Assembly: GCF_000468035.1 (NCBI RefSeq)
Contig: NZ_KI260539.1
Coordinates: 146,718-210,717, forward strand
Origin: Selenomonas sp. oral taxon 892 str. F0426
Lineage (GTDB): Bacteria > Bacillota > Negativicutes > Selenomonadales > Selenomonadaceae
DNA: 64,000 nucleotides
Direction: 5' to 3'
In this document: positions 55,467-64,000 of the stretch, piece by piece
How the letters are laid out: every line of letters starts with the position of its first letter
Position numbering within the stretch: position 1 is the first letter of the stretch
Notes under the pieces: model-generated
Told to the model about the DNA's origin: nothing
Database searches by the model: none
The model's input: only the letters and a program-made list of their open reading frames with translations
Position numbers and translations under genes: made by a program

Positions 55467-55839
55467 ATGCAACGTGTGATTCTGAACGACGAACTTGCAC
55501 CGAGCATTGACATGATAGAGGTTGTAAAGCTTGCACAGAAGGCGGAGAATCAGTTTGTCGGCATGAATCTGGTATCATGGATCAGTTCGCCGTTGGCATG
55601 GGACAGAAGGACTGCGCGACGATTACGAGGTGACGGGGCCTGCGCTGGATACGCGCGCGGAGGGCAGGAGAGCGTGCTTGGTTTTCGCGTATGACGGGCG
55701 GCTTTGGGGCTGTACGGTCTGCATTGTGCGCGATGAGGCGATCCCTGCGTTTGAGAAGAACATTGGCCTATATGGAAAAGATCGGTTATGCGCCGAGCGT
55801 CTATGCGGCAAAGACGGTGCGCGCCGTCTCTAAGAGCAA
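55467..55839 (+). pseudogene. galK: Decayed galactokinase remnant (galK)
   Basis: Pieces of galactokinase are scattered over frames in this 429-base gap. Near 55470-55566 one frame reads LNDELAPSIDMIEVVKLAQ and KAENQFVGMN, and then another frame gives GIMDQFAVGMGQKDCA, the conserved GHMP substrate-site segment. It jumps directly to LRDDYEVTGPALDT, a C-terminal segment, so most of the middle is deleted. The end is split among frames: ESVLGFR, MTGGFG, GCTVCIVRDEAIPAFEKNI, AYMEKIGYAPSVYAAKT and DGARRL. At least four frameshifts and one internal deletion are needed. It lies just before galE, its usual partner. Confidence 0.85.
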
Positions 55840-55851
55840 AAGGAGTATGTT

Positions 55852-56841
55852 ATGGCAGTATTGGTATGCGGCGGGGCAGGGTACATCGGCTCTCATGCCG
55901 TGCACGCGCTCATCGAAAAAGGTGAAGCGGTCGTTGTTGTCGATAATCTTCAGACGGGGCATCGCGGTGCTCTGAACCCTGCGGCGAAGTTCTACGAGGG
56001 TGATATTCGCGACGCCTCCGTGCTCGACAAGATTTTCACAGAAAACAAGATTGAGGCGGTCATCCACTTTGCAGCGAATTCCCTCGTCGGCGAGAGCATG
56101 GAAAAGCCGCTGCTCTACTTCAACAACAATGTCTACGGAATGCAGGTGCTGCTTGAGGGCATGGTGCGTCATGGCGTGGACAAAATCGTCTTCTCCTCGA
56201 CAGCGGCAGTGTATGGCGAGCCGAAACGTGTGCCGATTCATGAGGATGACGAAACGAACCCGACGAACACCTACGGCGAGACAAAGCTCACGATGGAGAA
56301 GATGATGAAGTGGGTGAGCCGCGCAAATGGTGTGCACTATGTCTCTCTGCGCTACTTCAATGCAGCGGGGGCGTTGCCGGATGGCTCGATCGGCGAGGCG
56401 CATATGACGGAGACGCATCTCATTCCGCTCATCCTCCAGGTGCCGATAGGAAAGCGTGATCATATTACTATTTATGGGAATGACTATGAGACACCGGACG
56501 GAACATGTCTGCGCGACTATATCCATGTGGTAGACCTTGCGGATGCGCATGTGTGCGCACTTGAATATCTCCGAAAGGGCGGCACGAGTGACATCTTCAA
56601 CCTTGGCAACGGCCAGGGCTTCTCCGTGCGTGAGATGATCGCCGCGGCCGAGAAGGCGACGGGGCGTGCAATCAAGGCGGAGATCGGCGCGCGCCGCGCA
56701 GGAGATCCCGCGCAGCTCGTCGCCTCGAGTGAGAAGGCACGGGCTGTGCTTGGCTGGAACCCCGTGTATACGGATGTGGAGCAGGTCATCGGCACGGCAT
56801 GGAAATGGCACGAGAGCCATCCGAACGGCTATGGTGACTGA
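55852..56841 (+). CDS. galE: UDP-glucose 4-epimerase
   Basis: The 329-residue protein starts at ATG 55852 after AAAGGAG. The extended SDR fold shows GGAGYIGSH, VDNLQTGHRGAL, the catalytic Ser in SSTAAVYG and YxxxK in YGETKLTMEKM, followed by LRYFNAAGA and TPDGTCLRDYIHVVDLADAH. It interconverts UDP-glucose and UDP-galactose. It is intact although the galK in front of it is destroyed, so it probably now serves glycan synthesis rather than galactose catabolism. Confidence 0.95.
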   Translation: MAVLVCGGAGYIGSHAVHALIEKGEAVVVVDNLQTGHRGALNPAAKFYEGDIRDASVLDKIFTENKIEAVIHFAANSLVGESMEKPLLYFNNNVYGMQVLLEGMVRHGVDKIVFSSTAAVYGEPKRVPIHEDDETNPTNTYGETKLTMEKMMKWVSRANGVHYVSLRYFNAAGALPDGSIGEAHMTETHLIPLILQVPIGKRDHITIYGNDYETPDGTCLRDYIHVVDLADAHVCALEYLRKGGTSDIFNLGNGQGFSVREMIAAAEKATGRAIKAEIGARRAGDPAQLVASSEKARAVLGWNPVYTDVEQVIGTAWKWHESHPNGYGD

Positions 56842-56868
56842 TGTATCATTTGAGATAGGAGAATTATC

Positions 56869-57576
56869 ATGAGTTCACTGCATATTGCTGCCGAAAAGGG
56901 CGAGATCGCCGAGCGTATTCTGCTGCCGGGCGATCCGCTGCGCGCAAAGTTCATCGCAGAGAATTTCCTCGAGGGGGTGAAGGAATATACCTCCATTCGC
57001 AACATCCTCGGCTATACGGGCACCTATCACGGTGTTCCTGTCTCGGTACAGGGGACGGGCATGGGGATGCCTTCCATCTCCATCTATGCCAATGAGCTGA
57101 TGGACTACTACGGTGTACAGAAACTCATCCGCGTCGGCACCTGCGGCGGCATGCATGAGAAGGTGAAGCTGCGCGACGTATTCATTGCGCAGGGGGCAAC
57201 GACGGACTCCTCCATGATCCGCAACATCTTCGGCGGGGCAATCAACTATGCGCCGCTCGCCGACTATGAACTTCTCTCGGCTGCTGTGGAGCATGCAAAG
57301 AAGCTGAATCTCCCCGCGCGCGTCGGCAATGTCATCTCCGTCGACCGTTTCTATGACGAAGAGATCGATAATGCGAAACTCCGTCAGTACGGCGTGCTTG
57401 CCGTGGAGATGGAGGCGGCGGCACTCTATACGCTCGCAGCAAAATTCGGCCGTCAGGCGCTTGCCCTCTTCACCGTCAGCGACCATCTCCTCACAGGAGA
57501 GCGGTGCACGGCGGAGGAGCGGCAGACAACCTTCAGTGACATGATCAAGATCGCGCTTGAGACGGCGGTTTCCTAA
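56869..57576 (+). CDS. deoD: Purine-nucleoside phosphorylase DeoD, copy 2
   Basis: The 235-residue enzyme starts at ATG 56869 after ATAGGAGAA, 27 bases behind galE. Active-site segments equal copy 1: [46 protein letters not shown]. Differences are mostly conservative (for example K54H, V74A, C79Y). Both copies look functional. It is likely co-transcribed with galE and ends at a strong terminator. Confidence 0.96.
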   Translation: MSSLHIAAEKGEIAERILLPGDPLRAKFIAENFLEGVKEYTSIRNILGYTGTYHGVPVSVQGTGMGMPSISIYANELMDYYGVQKLIRVGTCGGMHEKVKLRDVFIAQGATTDSSMIRNIFGGAINYAPLADYELLSAAVEHAKKLNLPARVGNVISVDRFYDEEIDNAKLRQYGVLAVEMEAAALYTLAAKFGRQALALFTVSDHLLTGERCTAEERQTTFSDMIKIALETAVS

Positions 57577-57595
57577 CGGCCCGGCCAATATAGTG

Positions 57596-57625
57596 AAAAA
57601 GGACATCTGCAGAGATGTCCTTTTT
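57596..57625 (+). terminator. Rho-independent terminator after the second deoD
   Basis: A 13-bp perfect stem AAAAAGGACATCT / AGATGTCCTTTTT (57596-57608 with 57613-57625), loop GCAG; it is symmetrical and can work in both directions. Confidence 0.93.
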
Positions 57626-57693
57626 CTTATGGCGAAAACTCTATACAAATTACGGAAAGTGTACAGTAACGGATATATAAATGAGAATGTCTC

Positions 57694-57721
57694 TTGATTG
57701 ATGCTTCCTTCGTGCTAAAAT
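57694..57721 (+). promoter_or_regulatory. Promoter of the metal ATPase gene
   Basis: TTGATT (57694-57699) and TAAAAT (57716-57721) have a 16-base spacer. The -10 overlaps the ATG at 57720, so that ATG could not be the start codon of this transcript. Confidence 0.6.
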
Positions 57722-57803
57722 GAGATATATTTTATTGGGGGCTTCAACGCATGAAGCGAAAAGGGTGAAGTCATTTCGTCCGTGCAGGGAAGGGGGATTT
57801 ATA

Positions 57804-59696
57804 CTGAAAAAAATCAATGATTTTTTGGCAGGACTGCCAATGACAATTGTTGCGGGCATCTTTCTGCTCCTGGATTTTATTCCCCATGTGACGGGCGGTT
57901 TCGGTGGAACGCAGCCTCCGGTGCTCCTCCTGCCGTTTGATCCCGCGTGGGTAAGCATTGTGATCAGCGGGATCCCCCTGCTCTATCTTGCCGTTTGGCG
58001 CATGATTTATAACCCGGGCATCCGCAAAATATCCTCTGCGCTCCTGATCTGCATCGCCATGTTCGCAGCGATCGCCATCGGCGATCTGTTTGCCGCGGGC
58101 GAGGTCGTATTCATCATGGCGATCGGTGCGCTGCTCGAAGAGGCGACAGCGAACCGCGCGAAACAGGGACTGAAGAAGCTCATTCAGCTCGCTCCGACGC
58201 AGGGCCGCAGGATCCGCAGCGGTGCGGAAGAAATGATTGCGGCGGAGGAGATTCGGCAGGGGGATGTGCTGCGCATTCTCCCCGGCGAGATCATTCCGGT
58301 CGACGGGATCGTTTTGTGCGGAGAGACCTCGGTCGATCAGTCGATCATGACAGGGGAGTCCATTCCAATCGACAAGAGTACGGGGGAAGAAGTCTTCTGC
58401 GGGACGATCAACTGCTTTGGATCGATTGATATTTCCGCGACGAAGGTCGGCGCAGACAGTTCGCTGCAAAAGCTGATCCGCATGGTACAGGATGCCGAAA
58501 AAAAGCAGGCGCCGATGCAGCGCATTGCAGACCGCTGGGCAAGCTGGCTTGTTCCTGTGGCACTTCTGATCGCAGTAGGCGCATATGTCGCTACGGGCAA
58601 CATCATTACCGCCGTGACCATTCTGGTCGTTTTCTGCCCGTGTGCACTGATTCTCGCGACGCCGACGGCAGTTATGGCGGCCATCGGACAGGCGGCGAGA
58701 TACGGCGTGATCATCAAGTCCGGTGAAGCACTCGAGGCGATGGGCAGGGCGGATACCGTTGCATTTGACAAGACCGGGACACTGACCTATGGACGACTGG
58801 GCGTGAGCGATATAATTTCGTTCGATCCGCAGATTGACGCGGCAGAACTGCTGTCGCTGGCGGCCTCTGCCGAGTCGAAAAGTGAGCACCCCCTAGGCAG
58901 GGCGGTTGCTGCGCATGCAAAGGAACAGGGGATTCCCGCTGCTGCACCGGATATGTTTCAAATGTCGGTGGGGAAGGGCGTCTGCGCGGAGGTGAATCAG
59001 CGCAGAGTTCTCTGCGGGAATGAAAAGTTCCTTTCAGAGAACGGAATCTCCATTGGGACGCCGGAGCGTTCTGTCCTGGAGCGTCTGCGTATGCAGGGGA
59101 AGGTGTCGATTCTCGTGGCGGAGCAGGACGTCTGCATCGGAGTAATTGCTCTCTCTGACGTTGTGCGGCCGGAGGCGCAGGATGCAGTTGCCCGGCTGTT
59201 GGATATGAATACGCGTGTAGTCCTGCTCACCGGCGATCATCAGCAGACCGCACAGTATTTTGCACACCGGCTCGGCATCGCAGAAGTGCGGGCAGAGCTC
59301 CTGCCGGAGGAAAAGGTGCAGAGCATCGTGCAGCTGCAGGAGGAAAAACATACCGTCTGCATGATCGGCGACGGCGTGAATGATGCGCCGTCGCTGAAAA
59401 TGGCGGATGTCAGCGTCGCCATGGGGAGCATGGGCAGCGATATTGCCGTCGAGGCGGCAGATATTGCACTCATGAGCGACGACATTTCGAAGGTTGTGTA
59501 CTTAAAGCGGCTCTCCAACGCAGCCGTTCAAACGATTAAGCTGAGCATTGCTCTCTCGATGTGCATCAACTTTGCTGCGATTGTCCTTTCTCTGATGGAG
59601 CTGCTGACCCCGACCACGGGCGCATTGGTGCATAATGCCGGCTCGACCCTTGTGGTGATGATCGCCGCGCTGCTTTACAATCGAACATTTGAATAG
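57804..59696 (+). CDS. P1B-type heavy-metal transporting ATPase
   Basis: The open frame runs from ATG 57720, but the best ribosome site (AGGGGG, 57791-57796) points to CTG 57804, giving KKINDFLAGLPMTI after the start; GTG 57765 is a third option. From 57804 it has 630 residues. Motifs: TGES in the actuator domain, intramembrane CPCALILATPT (about 278), phosphorylated Asp in DKTGTLTYG (about 321), SEHPLGRAVAAH (about 359) and GDGVNDAPSLKMADVSVAMG. There is no N-terminal HMA or CXXC domain. CPC type with this core suggests Zn/Cd/Co or Cu export; the ion is undecided. Confidence 0.9.
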   Translation: MKKINDFLAGLPMTIVAGIFLLLDFIPHVTGGFGGTQPPVLLLPFDPAWVSIVISGIPLLYLAVWRMIYNPGIRKISSALLICIAMFAAIAIGDLFAAGEVVFIMAIGALLEEATANRAKQGLKKLIQLAPTQGRRIRSGAEEMIAAEEIRQGDVLRILPGEIIPVDGIVLCGETSVDQSIMTGESIPIDKSTGEEVFCGTINCFGSIDISATKVGADSSLQKLIRMVQDAEKKQAPMQRIADRWASWLVPVALLIAVGAYVATGNIITAVTILVVFCPCALILATPTAVMAAIGQAARYGVIIKSGEALEAMGRADTVAFDKTGTLTYGRLGVSDIISFDPQIDAAELLSLAASAESKSEHPLGRAVAAHAKEQGIPAAAPDMFQMSVGKGVCAEVNQRRVLCGNEKFLSENGISIGTPERSVLERLRMQGKVSILVAEQDVCIGVIALSDVVRPEAQDAVARLLDMNTRVVLLTGDHQQTAQYFAHRLGIAEVRAELLPEEKVQSIVQLQEEKHTVCMIGDGVNDAPSLKMADVSVAMGSMGSDIAVEAADIALMSDDISKVVYLKRLSNAAVQTIKLSIALSMCINFAAIVLSLMELLTPTTGALVHNAGSTLVVMIAALLYNRTFE

Positions 59697-59755
59697 CCGC
59701 AGGAGCGGTTCTCCTGCGGAGAGAAAATAGGGCAGCATTTTCTGAGAATCTTCCG

Positions 59756-59784
59756 TTGCATATTTTGTATGATTTCGCTAAAAT
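59756..59784 (+). promoter_or_regulatory. Promoter of purL
   Basis: TTGCAT (59756-59761) and TAAAAT (59779-59784) have a 17-base spacer; the leader of about 30 bases leaves no room for a purine riboswitch. A G/C hairpin CCGCAGGAG/CTCCTGCGG just after the ATPase stop may end that gene. Confidence 0.65.
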
Positions 59785-59820
59785 AGAAAGAAGAAATTGC
59801 GATAGAGGAAGGGGTTTCGT

Positions 59821-62800
59821 ATGGCTGTCAAACGAATCTTTGTAGAGAAGCGGCAGGGGTTCTTCGATATTCCTGCACAGCGGCTCTGCAGCGATCTGAT
59901 AGAGACGTTCCGCCTGACGGATCTGCGTGCTGTGCGTATCATCACGCGATATGACATTGAGGGGCTGAGCGACGATGAGTTCGCAAAGGTGCGGAATATC
60001 GTTTTTGCCGATCCACCGGTCGACACCGTATATGAGGATACGCTGCCGTTTTTTTCGGATGCACGTATATTTGCGATCGAACCTCTGCCAGGGCAGTTCG
60101 ACCCAACGGCCGCAGCGGCAGCAGAGTGTGTGCAGCTTGTGACACAGGGAGACCGTCCGGATGTGCGTACGGCACGCGTCATCGTGCTTATCGGCAAGGT
60201 GAGTGACCAGCTCTACGAACAGATCAAGGCATATCTGATCAATACGGTGGAGAGCCGCGAGGCATCCCTTGCAACACCTGCGACTCTCGAGAGTCTGATT
60301 ACACTGCCGCTCGATGTGGAGATTCTCACGCAGTTCAACCAGCTCTCGCGCGGAGAGCTGGAGATGTTTCATAGGGAACGCGGCTTTGCGATGAGCGTGG
60401 AGGATCTCGCGTTCGTACAGCAGTATTTCCGCGATACGGAGCGTCGTGCACCGACGATCACGGAACTGCGCGTCATTGATACCTATTGGTCGGATCACTG
60501 CCGCCATACGACGTTTACCACGGCGATCGATGCTGTGAATATCGAGAACGGATTCTTCTCCCTGCCAATATTTGAGGCCTATCAACGCTATACCGATGAC
60601 CGCAAGGCTCTCTACAAAAATGGAAAGCAGCGCGATATAACGCTGATGGATATTGCCGTAATGGGGATGAAAGCACTGCGTGCGGAGGGCAAACTCGAGG
60701 ATCTCGACGAGTCGGAAGAGGTTAATGCATGCAGTATTCGCATCACGGTCGATGTGAACGGCAAGGATGAGGAATGGCTCCTCATGTTCAAGAACGAAAC
60801 GCACAACCATCCGACGGAGATCGAGCCGTTCGGCGGTGCAGCGACCTGCCTCGGCGGTGCGATTCGTGACCCTCTTTCGGGGCGTTCGTATGTCTATCAG
60901 GCGATGCGTGTGACGGGGGCCTCCGACCCGCGCGTGCCGATCGAGGACACGCTGCCCGGCAAACTCCCGCAAAAAAAGATCACCCTTGGTGCAGCTGAGG
61001 GCTACAGCTCCTACGGCAACCAGATCGGCCTTGCGACAGGGCAGGTGCGTGAGATCTATCACAAGGGGTATCTTGCAAAGCGCATGGAGATCGGGGCGGT
61101 GATCGGTGCAGCTCCTGCTGAACAGGTACAGCGGGAACGTCCAGCGCCCGGGGATGTTATTGTCCTCCTGGGAGGACGTACCGGACGTGACGGAATCGGC
61201 GGTGCAACCGGCTCATCAAAGCAGCATACGGAATCGTCTCTGACAACATCGGGCGCTGAGGTGCAGAAGGGGAATCCGCCGACCGAGCGCAAGATCCAGC
61301 GCCTCTTCCGCAATCCAGAGGTCAGCCGCATGATCAAGCGCTGCAACGACTTTGGTGCAGGGGGCGTTGCGGTCGCCATTGGGGAGCTTGCAGATGGGCT
61401 GACGATTGATCTCGACGCTATTCCAAAGAAATACGAGGGTCTTGATGGAACTGAGCTTGCCATCTCCGAGTCGCAGGAACGCATGGCGGTGGTCCTTGCT
61501 GCGAAAGATGTTCCTGCATTCCTCTACCATGCGGATGTAGAAAACCTCGAAGCGACTGAGGTCGCCCATGTGACAGGAGAACCTCTCCTCGTCATGAAGT
61601 GGCGAGGGAAAGAGATTGTACGGATTGCGCGCAGCTTCCTCGCAACGAATGGCGTACGCCAACATGTGCGTGTTGTTGTCGAGCCGCCGAATGAGAAAAT
61701 GCCCTATCTTCAGCAGGTTCCGCCGCTTGTAAAGAGCGTAGGGCGTGCGCTCGAAGATATGTGGATTGCGAATCTGCGTGACCTCAATGTCTGCAGCCAG
61801 AAGGGGCTTGGGGAGCGCTTTGACTCAACTGTTGGTGCGGCGTCCGTTCTTATGCCGTTTGGCGGCAAATATCAGCTGACCCCCTCGGAGGCGATGGTGG
61901 CAAAACTGCCCGTGCTCCACGGACAGACGAACACGGCATCTGCGATGGCATTCGGCTTTGACCCCGATCTCTCTACGTGGAGTCCGTTCCATGGTGCCGT
62001 CTATGCCATTGTCGAAGCGGTGGCAAAGATCGTCGCCTCTGGCGGTGATGCGAGGAAGGTACGGCTGACGCTGCAGGAGTATTTCGAGCGCCTTGGCACC
62101 GACCCAAAGAAATGGGGCAAACCCTTCGCGGCACTCCTCGGTGCACTCTATGCACAGCATGAGATGGGGATTCCGGCCATCGGCGGCAAGGACTCTATGT
62201 CGGGGACATTTGAGAATCTGAATGTACCGCCGACACTCGTTGCGTTTGCTGTATCAACGGTTCGGTCAGATGATGTCATCTCGCCTGAGTTCAAATATCC
62301 GAACAACAAGGTTATCATGGTTCCCGTGCCGCACGATGCACAGGATCTCCCTGTCTTTGCACGTCTGAATACGAACTTTGAGAAGATCCACCACCTGATC
62401 GTGGAGAAGAAGGCGTTCTCTGCAATGAGTGTTGGACGCGGCGGTATTGCAGCGGCCATCTCAAAGATGTGCCTCGGCAACAATCTTGGCTTTAAGTTTA
62501 CCACATTCATTCCGCAGGACGAGCTCTTTAAACCGCTCTACGGAACCATACTGCTCGAGGTCTCTTCTTCGTTTGATCTGGCGGCCAATCTCGCCGGAAC
62601 GGGAGCGGTTGAGATTGGAAAGACGCGCGATGTGCCGAGCATTATCACGGATTTGGATACCATTGTTCTCGCTGATGTCAAAGAGGCATATACAGAGCCG
62701 CTCGAGAAGATCTTCCCGACCACGGTGCCGCAGACTGTGCGGCAGATTGACCGCCCAACCTACGCCCCGTATCATCAGGGGAAATTCGCCGGGAGCTCTG

Positions 62801-63612
62801 TGCGGATTGCCAAGCCACGCGTCTGTATCCCCGTATTTCCAGGGACGAACTGCGAGTATGACTCTGCACGTGCATGGGAACGCGTAGGAGCGATTCCCTC
62901 GATCCATGTTGTACGGAATCTAACACCAAAGGCGGTCGAAGAAACGGTGGAGGAGCTGGCAGCCACACTCCGGCAGTCACAGATCCTCATGCTGCCGGGC
63001 GGTTTCAGCGGCGGCGATGAGCCGGACGGTACAGGCAAATTCATCGCAGCGATGTTCCGTGCGCCGGCACTTGCCGAGGCAGTGCAGCGACTCCTGCGCG
63101 ATCAGGACGGCCTCATCCTCGGTATCTGCAATGGCTTCCAAGCGCTTCTGAAACTCGGTCTGCTGCCGTACGGCAAGATCACCGAACTGGATGAGAATAC
63201 ACCGACGCTTACCTACAACAACATCGGGCGCCACATCTCTCAGACCGTGCGTGTGCGCGTGGCGTCGAATCTCTCGCCGTGGCTTATGGGCGTGAGCGTT
63301 GGAGACACGCACACGATCGCTGTCTCGCACGGCGAGGGGCGTTTTTACGCCGATGCAAAGACCGTTGCAAATCTCCGTATCCGCGGACAGATTGCAACGC
63401 AGTATGTCAATGAGAAGGGAGAGCCTACGCTTGACCAGCCGTATAATCCGAACGGCTCCGTGAATGCCATCGAGGGCATCACGAGTCCCGACGGGCGCAT
63501 CTATGGGCGCATGGCGCACGCAGAGCGCATCGGTGAAAATATCTGCAAGAACGTACCGGGGGATATGAATCAGATGATCTTTGAATCCGGTGTGTCCTAC
63601 TTTATCCGATAA
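59821..63612 (+). CDS. purL: Phosphoribosylformylglycinamidine synthase (single-chain PurL)
   Basis: The 1263-residue enzyme starts at ATG 59821 after GAGGAAGGGG. It combines a PurS-like N-terminal region, two AIRS-type halves (TYWSDHCRHTTF, FKNETHNHPTEIEPFGGAATCLGG, GGKDSMSGTF) and a C-terminal glutaminase (from about 997) with PGTNCEYDSA, LPGGFSGGDEPDG, the nucleophile Cys at about 1103 in GICNGFQALLKLG and HGEGRF. It makes FGAM from FGAR, ATP and glutamine. The single long chain differs from the split PurS/PurQ/PurL of Bacilli. No other pur genes adjoin it. Confidence 0.96.
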   Translation: MAVKRIFVEKRQGFFDIPAQRLCSDLIETFRLTDLRAVRIITRYDIEGLSDDEFAKVRNIVFADPPVDTVYEDTLPFFSDARIFAIEPLPGQFDPTAAAAAECVQLVTQGDRPDVRTARVIVLIGKVSDQLYEQIKAYLINTVESREASLATPATLESLITLPLDVEILTQFNQLSRGELEMFHRERGFAMSVEDLAFVQQYFRDTERRAPTITELRVIDTYWSDHCRHTTFTTAIDAVNIENGFFSLPIFEAYQRYTDDRKALYKNGKQRDITLMDIAVMGMKALRAEGKLEDLDESEEVNACSIRITVDVNGKDEEWLLMFKNETHNHPTEIEPFGGAATCLGGAIRDPLSGRSYVYQAMRVTGASDPRVPIEDTLPGKLPQKKITLGAAEGYSSYGNQIGLATGQVREIYHKGYLAKRMEIGAVIGAAPAEQVQRERPAPGDVIVLLGGRTGRDGIGGATGSSKQHTESSLTTSGAEVQKGNPPTERKIQRLFRNPEVSRMIKRCNDFGAGGVAVAIGELADGLTIDLDAIPKKYEGLDGTELAISESQERMAVVLAAKDVPAFLYHADVENLEATEVAHVTGEPLLVMKWRGKEIVRIARSFLATNGVRQHVRVVVEPPNEKMPYLQQVPPLVKSVGRALEDMWIANLRDLNVCSQKGLGERFDSTVGAASVLMPFGGKYQLTPSEAMVAKLPVLHGQTNTASAMAFGFDPDLSTWSPFHGAVYAIVEAVAKIVASGGDARKVRLTLQEYFERLGTDPKKWGKPFAALLGALYAQHEMGIPAIGGKDSMSGTFENLNVPPTLVAFAVSTVRSDDVISPEFKYPNNKVIMVPVPHDAQDLPVFARLNTNFEKIHHLIVEKKAFSAMSVGRGGIAAAISKMCLGNNLGFKFTTFIPQDELFKPLYGTILLEVSSSFDLAANLAGTGAVEIGKTRDVPSIITDLDTIVLADVKEAYTEPLEKIFPTTVPQTVRQIDRPTYAPYHQGKFAGSSVRIAKPRVCIPVFPGTNCEYDSARAWERVGAIPSIHVVRNLTPKAVEETVEELAATLRQSQILMLPGGFSGGDEPDGTGKFIAAMFRAPALAEAVQRLLRDQDGLILGICNGFQALLKLGLLPYGKITELDENTPTLTYNNIGRHISQTVRVRVASNLSPWLMGVSVGDTHTIAVSHGEGRFYADAKTVANLRIRGQIATQYVNEKGEPTLDQPYNPNGSVNAIEGITSPDGRIYGRMAHAERIGENICKNVPGDMNQMIFESGVSYFIR

Positions 63613-63625
63613 TAGAGGAAAAACG

Positions 63626-63670
63626 AAAGCTGCTGTACGAACGATTTTGTTTCGTACAGCAGCTTTTTTT
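63626..63670. terminator. Terminator after purL (likely bidirectional)
   Basis: AAAGCTGCTGTACGAA (63626-63641) pairs with TTCGTACAGCAGCTTT (63651-63666), then T's to 63670. It also lies at the 3' end of the convergent minus-strand gene. Confidence 0.92.
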
Positions 63671-63989
63671 AGATGTAATATCTCCTGCAGAGCGCCGTAT
63701 ACGCCGCCGCGCCAGCGTCTGTCAGCAGATAGTAGCTGCCGTCCTGCCGCAGGAGATGACGCTCCATCAGCTCGCGGCTCACGCGCCGCACCTTGGACTC
63801 GTCCCATTTCAAATGGTCGCCGATCTCGTCCCTGTGGTTTTCGGCGCTTTGAGTGTGTTCCGCAGTATGTCTGCCGATGTGGAGGAGGAAGAGGTCGCGC
63901 TGCATCTGACGTATGCTTTGACAGCGGCGGATGTAAGATGTGATCGCGCCCTTCGGACTTATCAGGAGGGCGAGTATGTAGACAAGCAT
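63669..63989 (-). CDS. Winged-helix-like protein, possibly 5'-partial
   Basis: The minus-strand frame gives at least 106 residues from ATG 63989, and the frame stays open to the right window edge, so the true start may lie outside. The C-terminal half looks like a winged helix (LKWDESKVRRVSRELMERHLL, then GSYYLLTDAGAAAYTALC), as in small MarR/PadR-type or replication-associated proteins. The N-terminal part is not recognised. No function is assigned. Confidence 0.5.
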   Translation of the reverse strand: MLVYILALLISPKGAITSYIRRCQSIRQMQRDLFLLHIGRHTAEHTQSAENHRDEIGDHLKWDESKVRRVSRELMERHLLRQDGSYYLLTDAGAAAYTALCRRYYI

Positions 63990-64000
63990 ATTTATGACAG

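Noticed and set aside
59566-61062. A 498-codon minus-strand open frame over the ATPase end and purL start
   Set aside because: It covers parts of two genes and the promoter between them, has no ribosome site or domain, and its composition is antisense-like.

Overview
The window reads like chromosome of a diderm, anaerobic member of the Negativicutes (Selenomonas-like). This is inferred from gene content and style, not from a marker gene. The support is flagellar and chemotaxis genes beside low-GC-Firmicute features (CIRCE-controlled groESL, frequent TTG/GTG starts with strong GGAGG sites), strict-anaerobe enzymes (class I hybrid cluster protein, superoxide reductase) and ArnT/GtrB-type envelope glycosyltransferases. 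Most genes run on the + strand. The exceptions are a two-gene operon (20.2-21.4 kb), a peptide/metal ABC transporter (46.8-51.8 kb), a partial gene at the right edge and a possible remnant near 10.1 kb.

Layout. 0-2.6 kb: end of a flagellar cluster (fliJ tail, lytic transglycosylase, MotE-like protein) and a secreted amidase. 2.6-11 kb: MATE pump, NDH-2, then rpmE, yqhQ, prfA, prmC and a Sua5-type gene, then comF. 11.1-13.4 kb: ilvBN. 13.4-16.1 kb: a sugar-binding lipoprotein paired with a chemoreceptor. 16.2-18.3 kb: groESL. 18.4-27 kb: a carbohydrate region with a COG4091 dehydrogenase, a mobile-looking repeat, divergent yjbQ plus an archaeal-type triosephosphate isomerase, a GntR regulator, a class II aldolase, a complete glucitol-family PTS and a SorC-type regulator. 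27-29.5 kb: two envelope glycosyltransferases. 29.7-33.3 kb: superoxide reductase, prmA-rsmE, TlpA-CcdA. 33.3-43 kb: ECF S-component, then a surface-glycan locus. 43-46.7 kb: FGGY kinase and hcp. 46.8-51.8 kb: ABC transporter. 52-64 kb: serA, htpX, deoD, a decayed galK, galE, a second deoD, a metal P-type ATPase, purL and a partial gene.

Two regions look like the unusual systems. The first (18.4-27 kb) is a candidate polyol pathway. Three near-identical 13-bp palindromes sit at the divergent yjbQ/TIM promoter and at the aldolase promoter, which suggests one GntR regulon. The PTS genes have their own promoter with a different 17-bp palindrome over the -35. The enzyme set does not match a textbook sorbitol route, because no sorbitol-6-phosphate dehydrogenase is present. 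The second (33.9-43 kb) combines FdtA and FdtB-like enzymes (the latter fused to a glycosyltransferase) and an acetyltransferase with a licABC phosphocholine module. The usual LicD transferase is absent, and two paralogous CDP-glycerol-phosphotransferase-like proteins flank licABC instead. Smaller points are a frame-shattered galK between two roughly 93% identical deoD copies, a cysteine-free centre-I superoxide reductase, a CRP/FNR-like dyad at about -41.5 of hcp, and a recurrent GTACGAA/TTCGTAC stem in several terminators.
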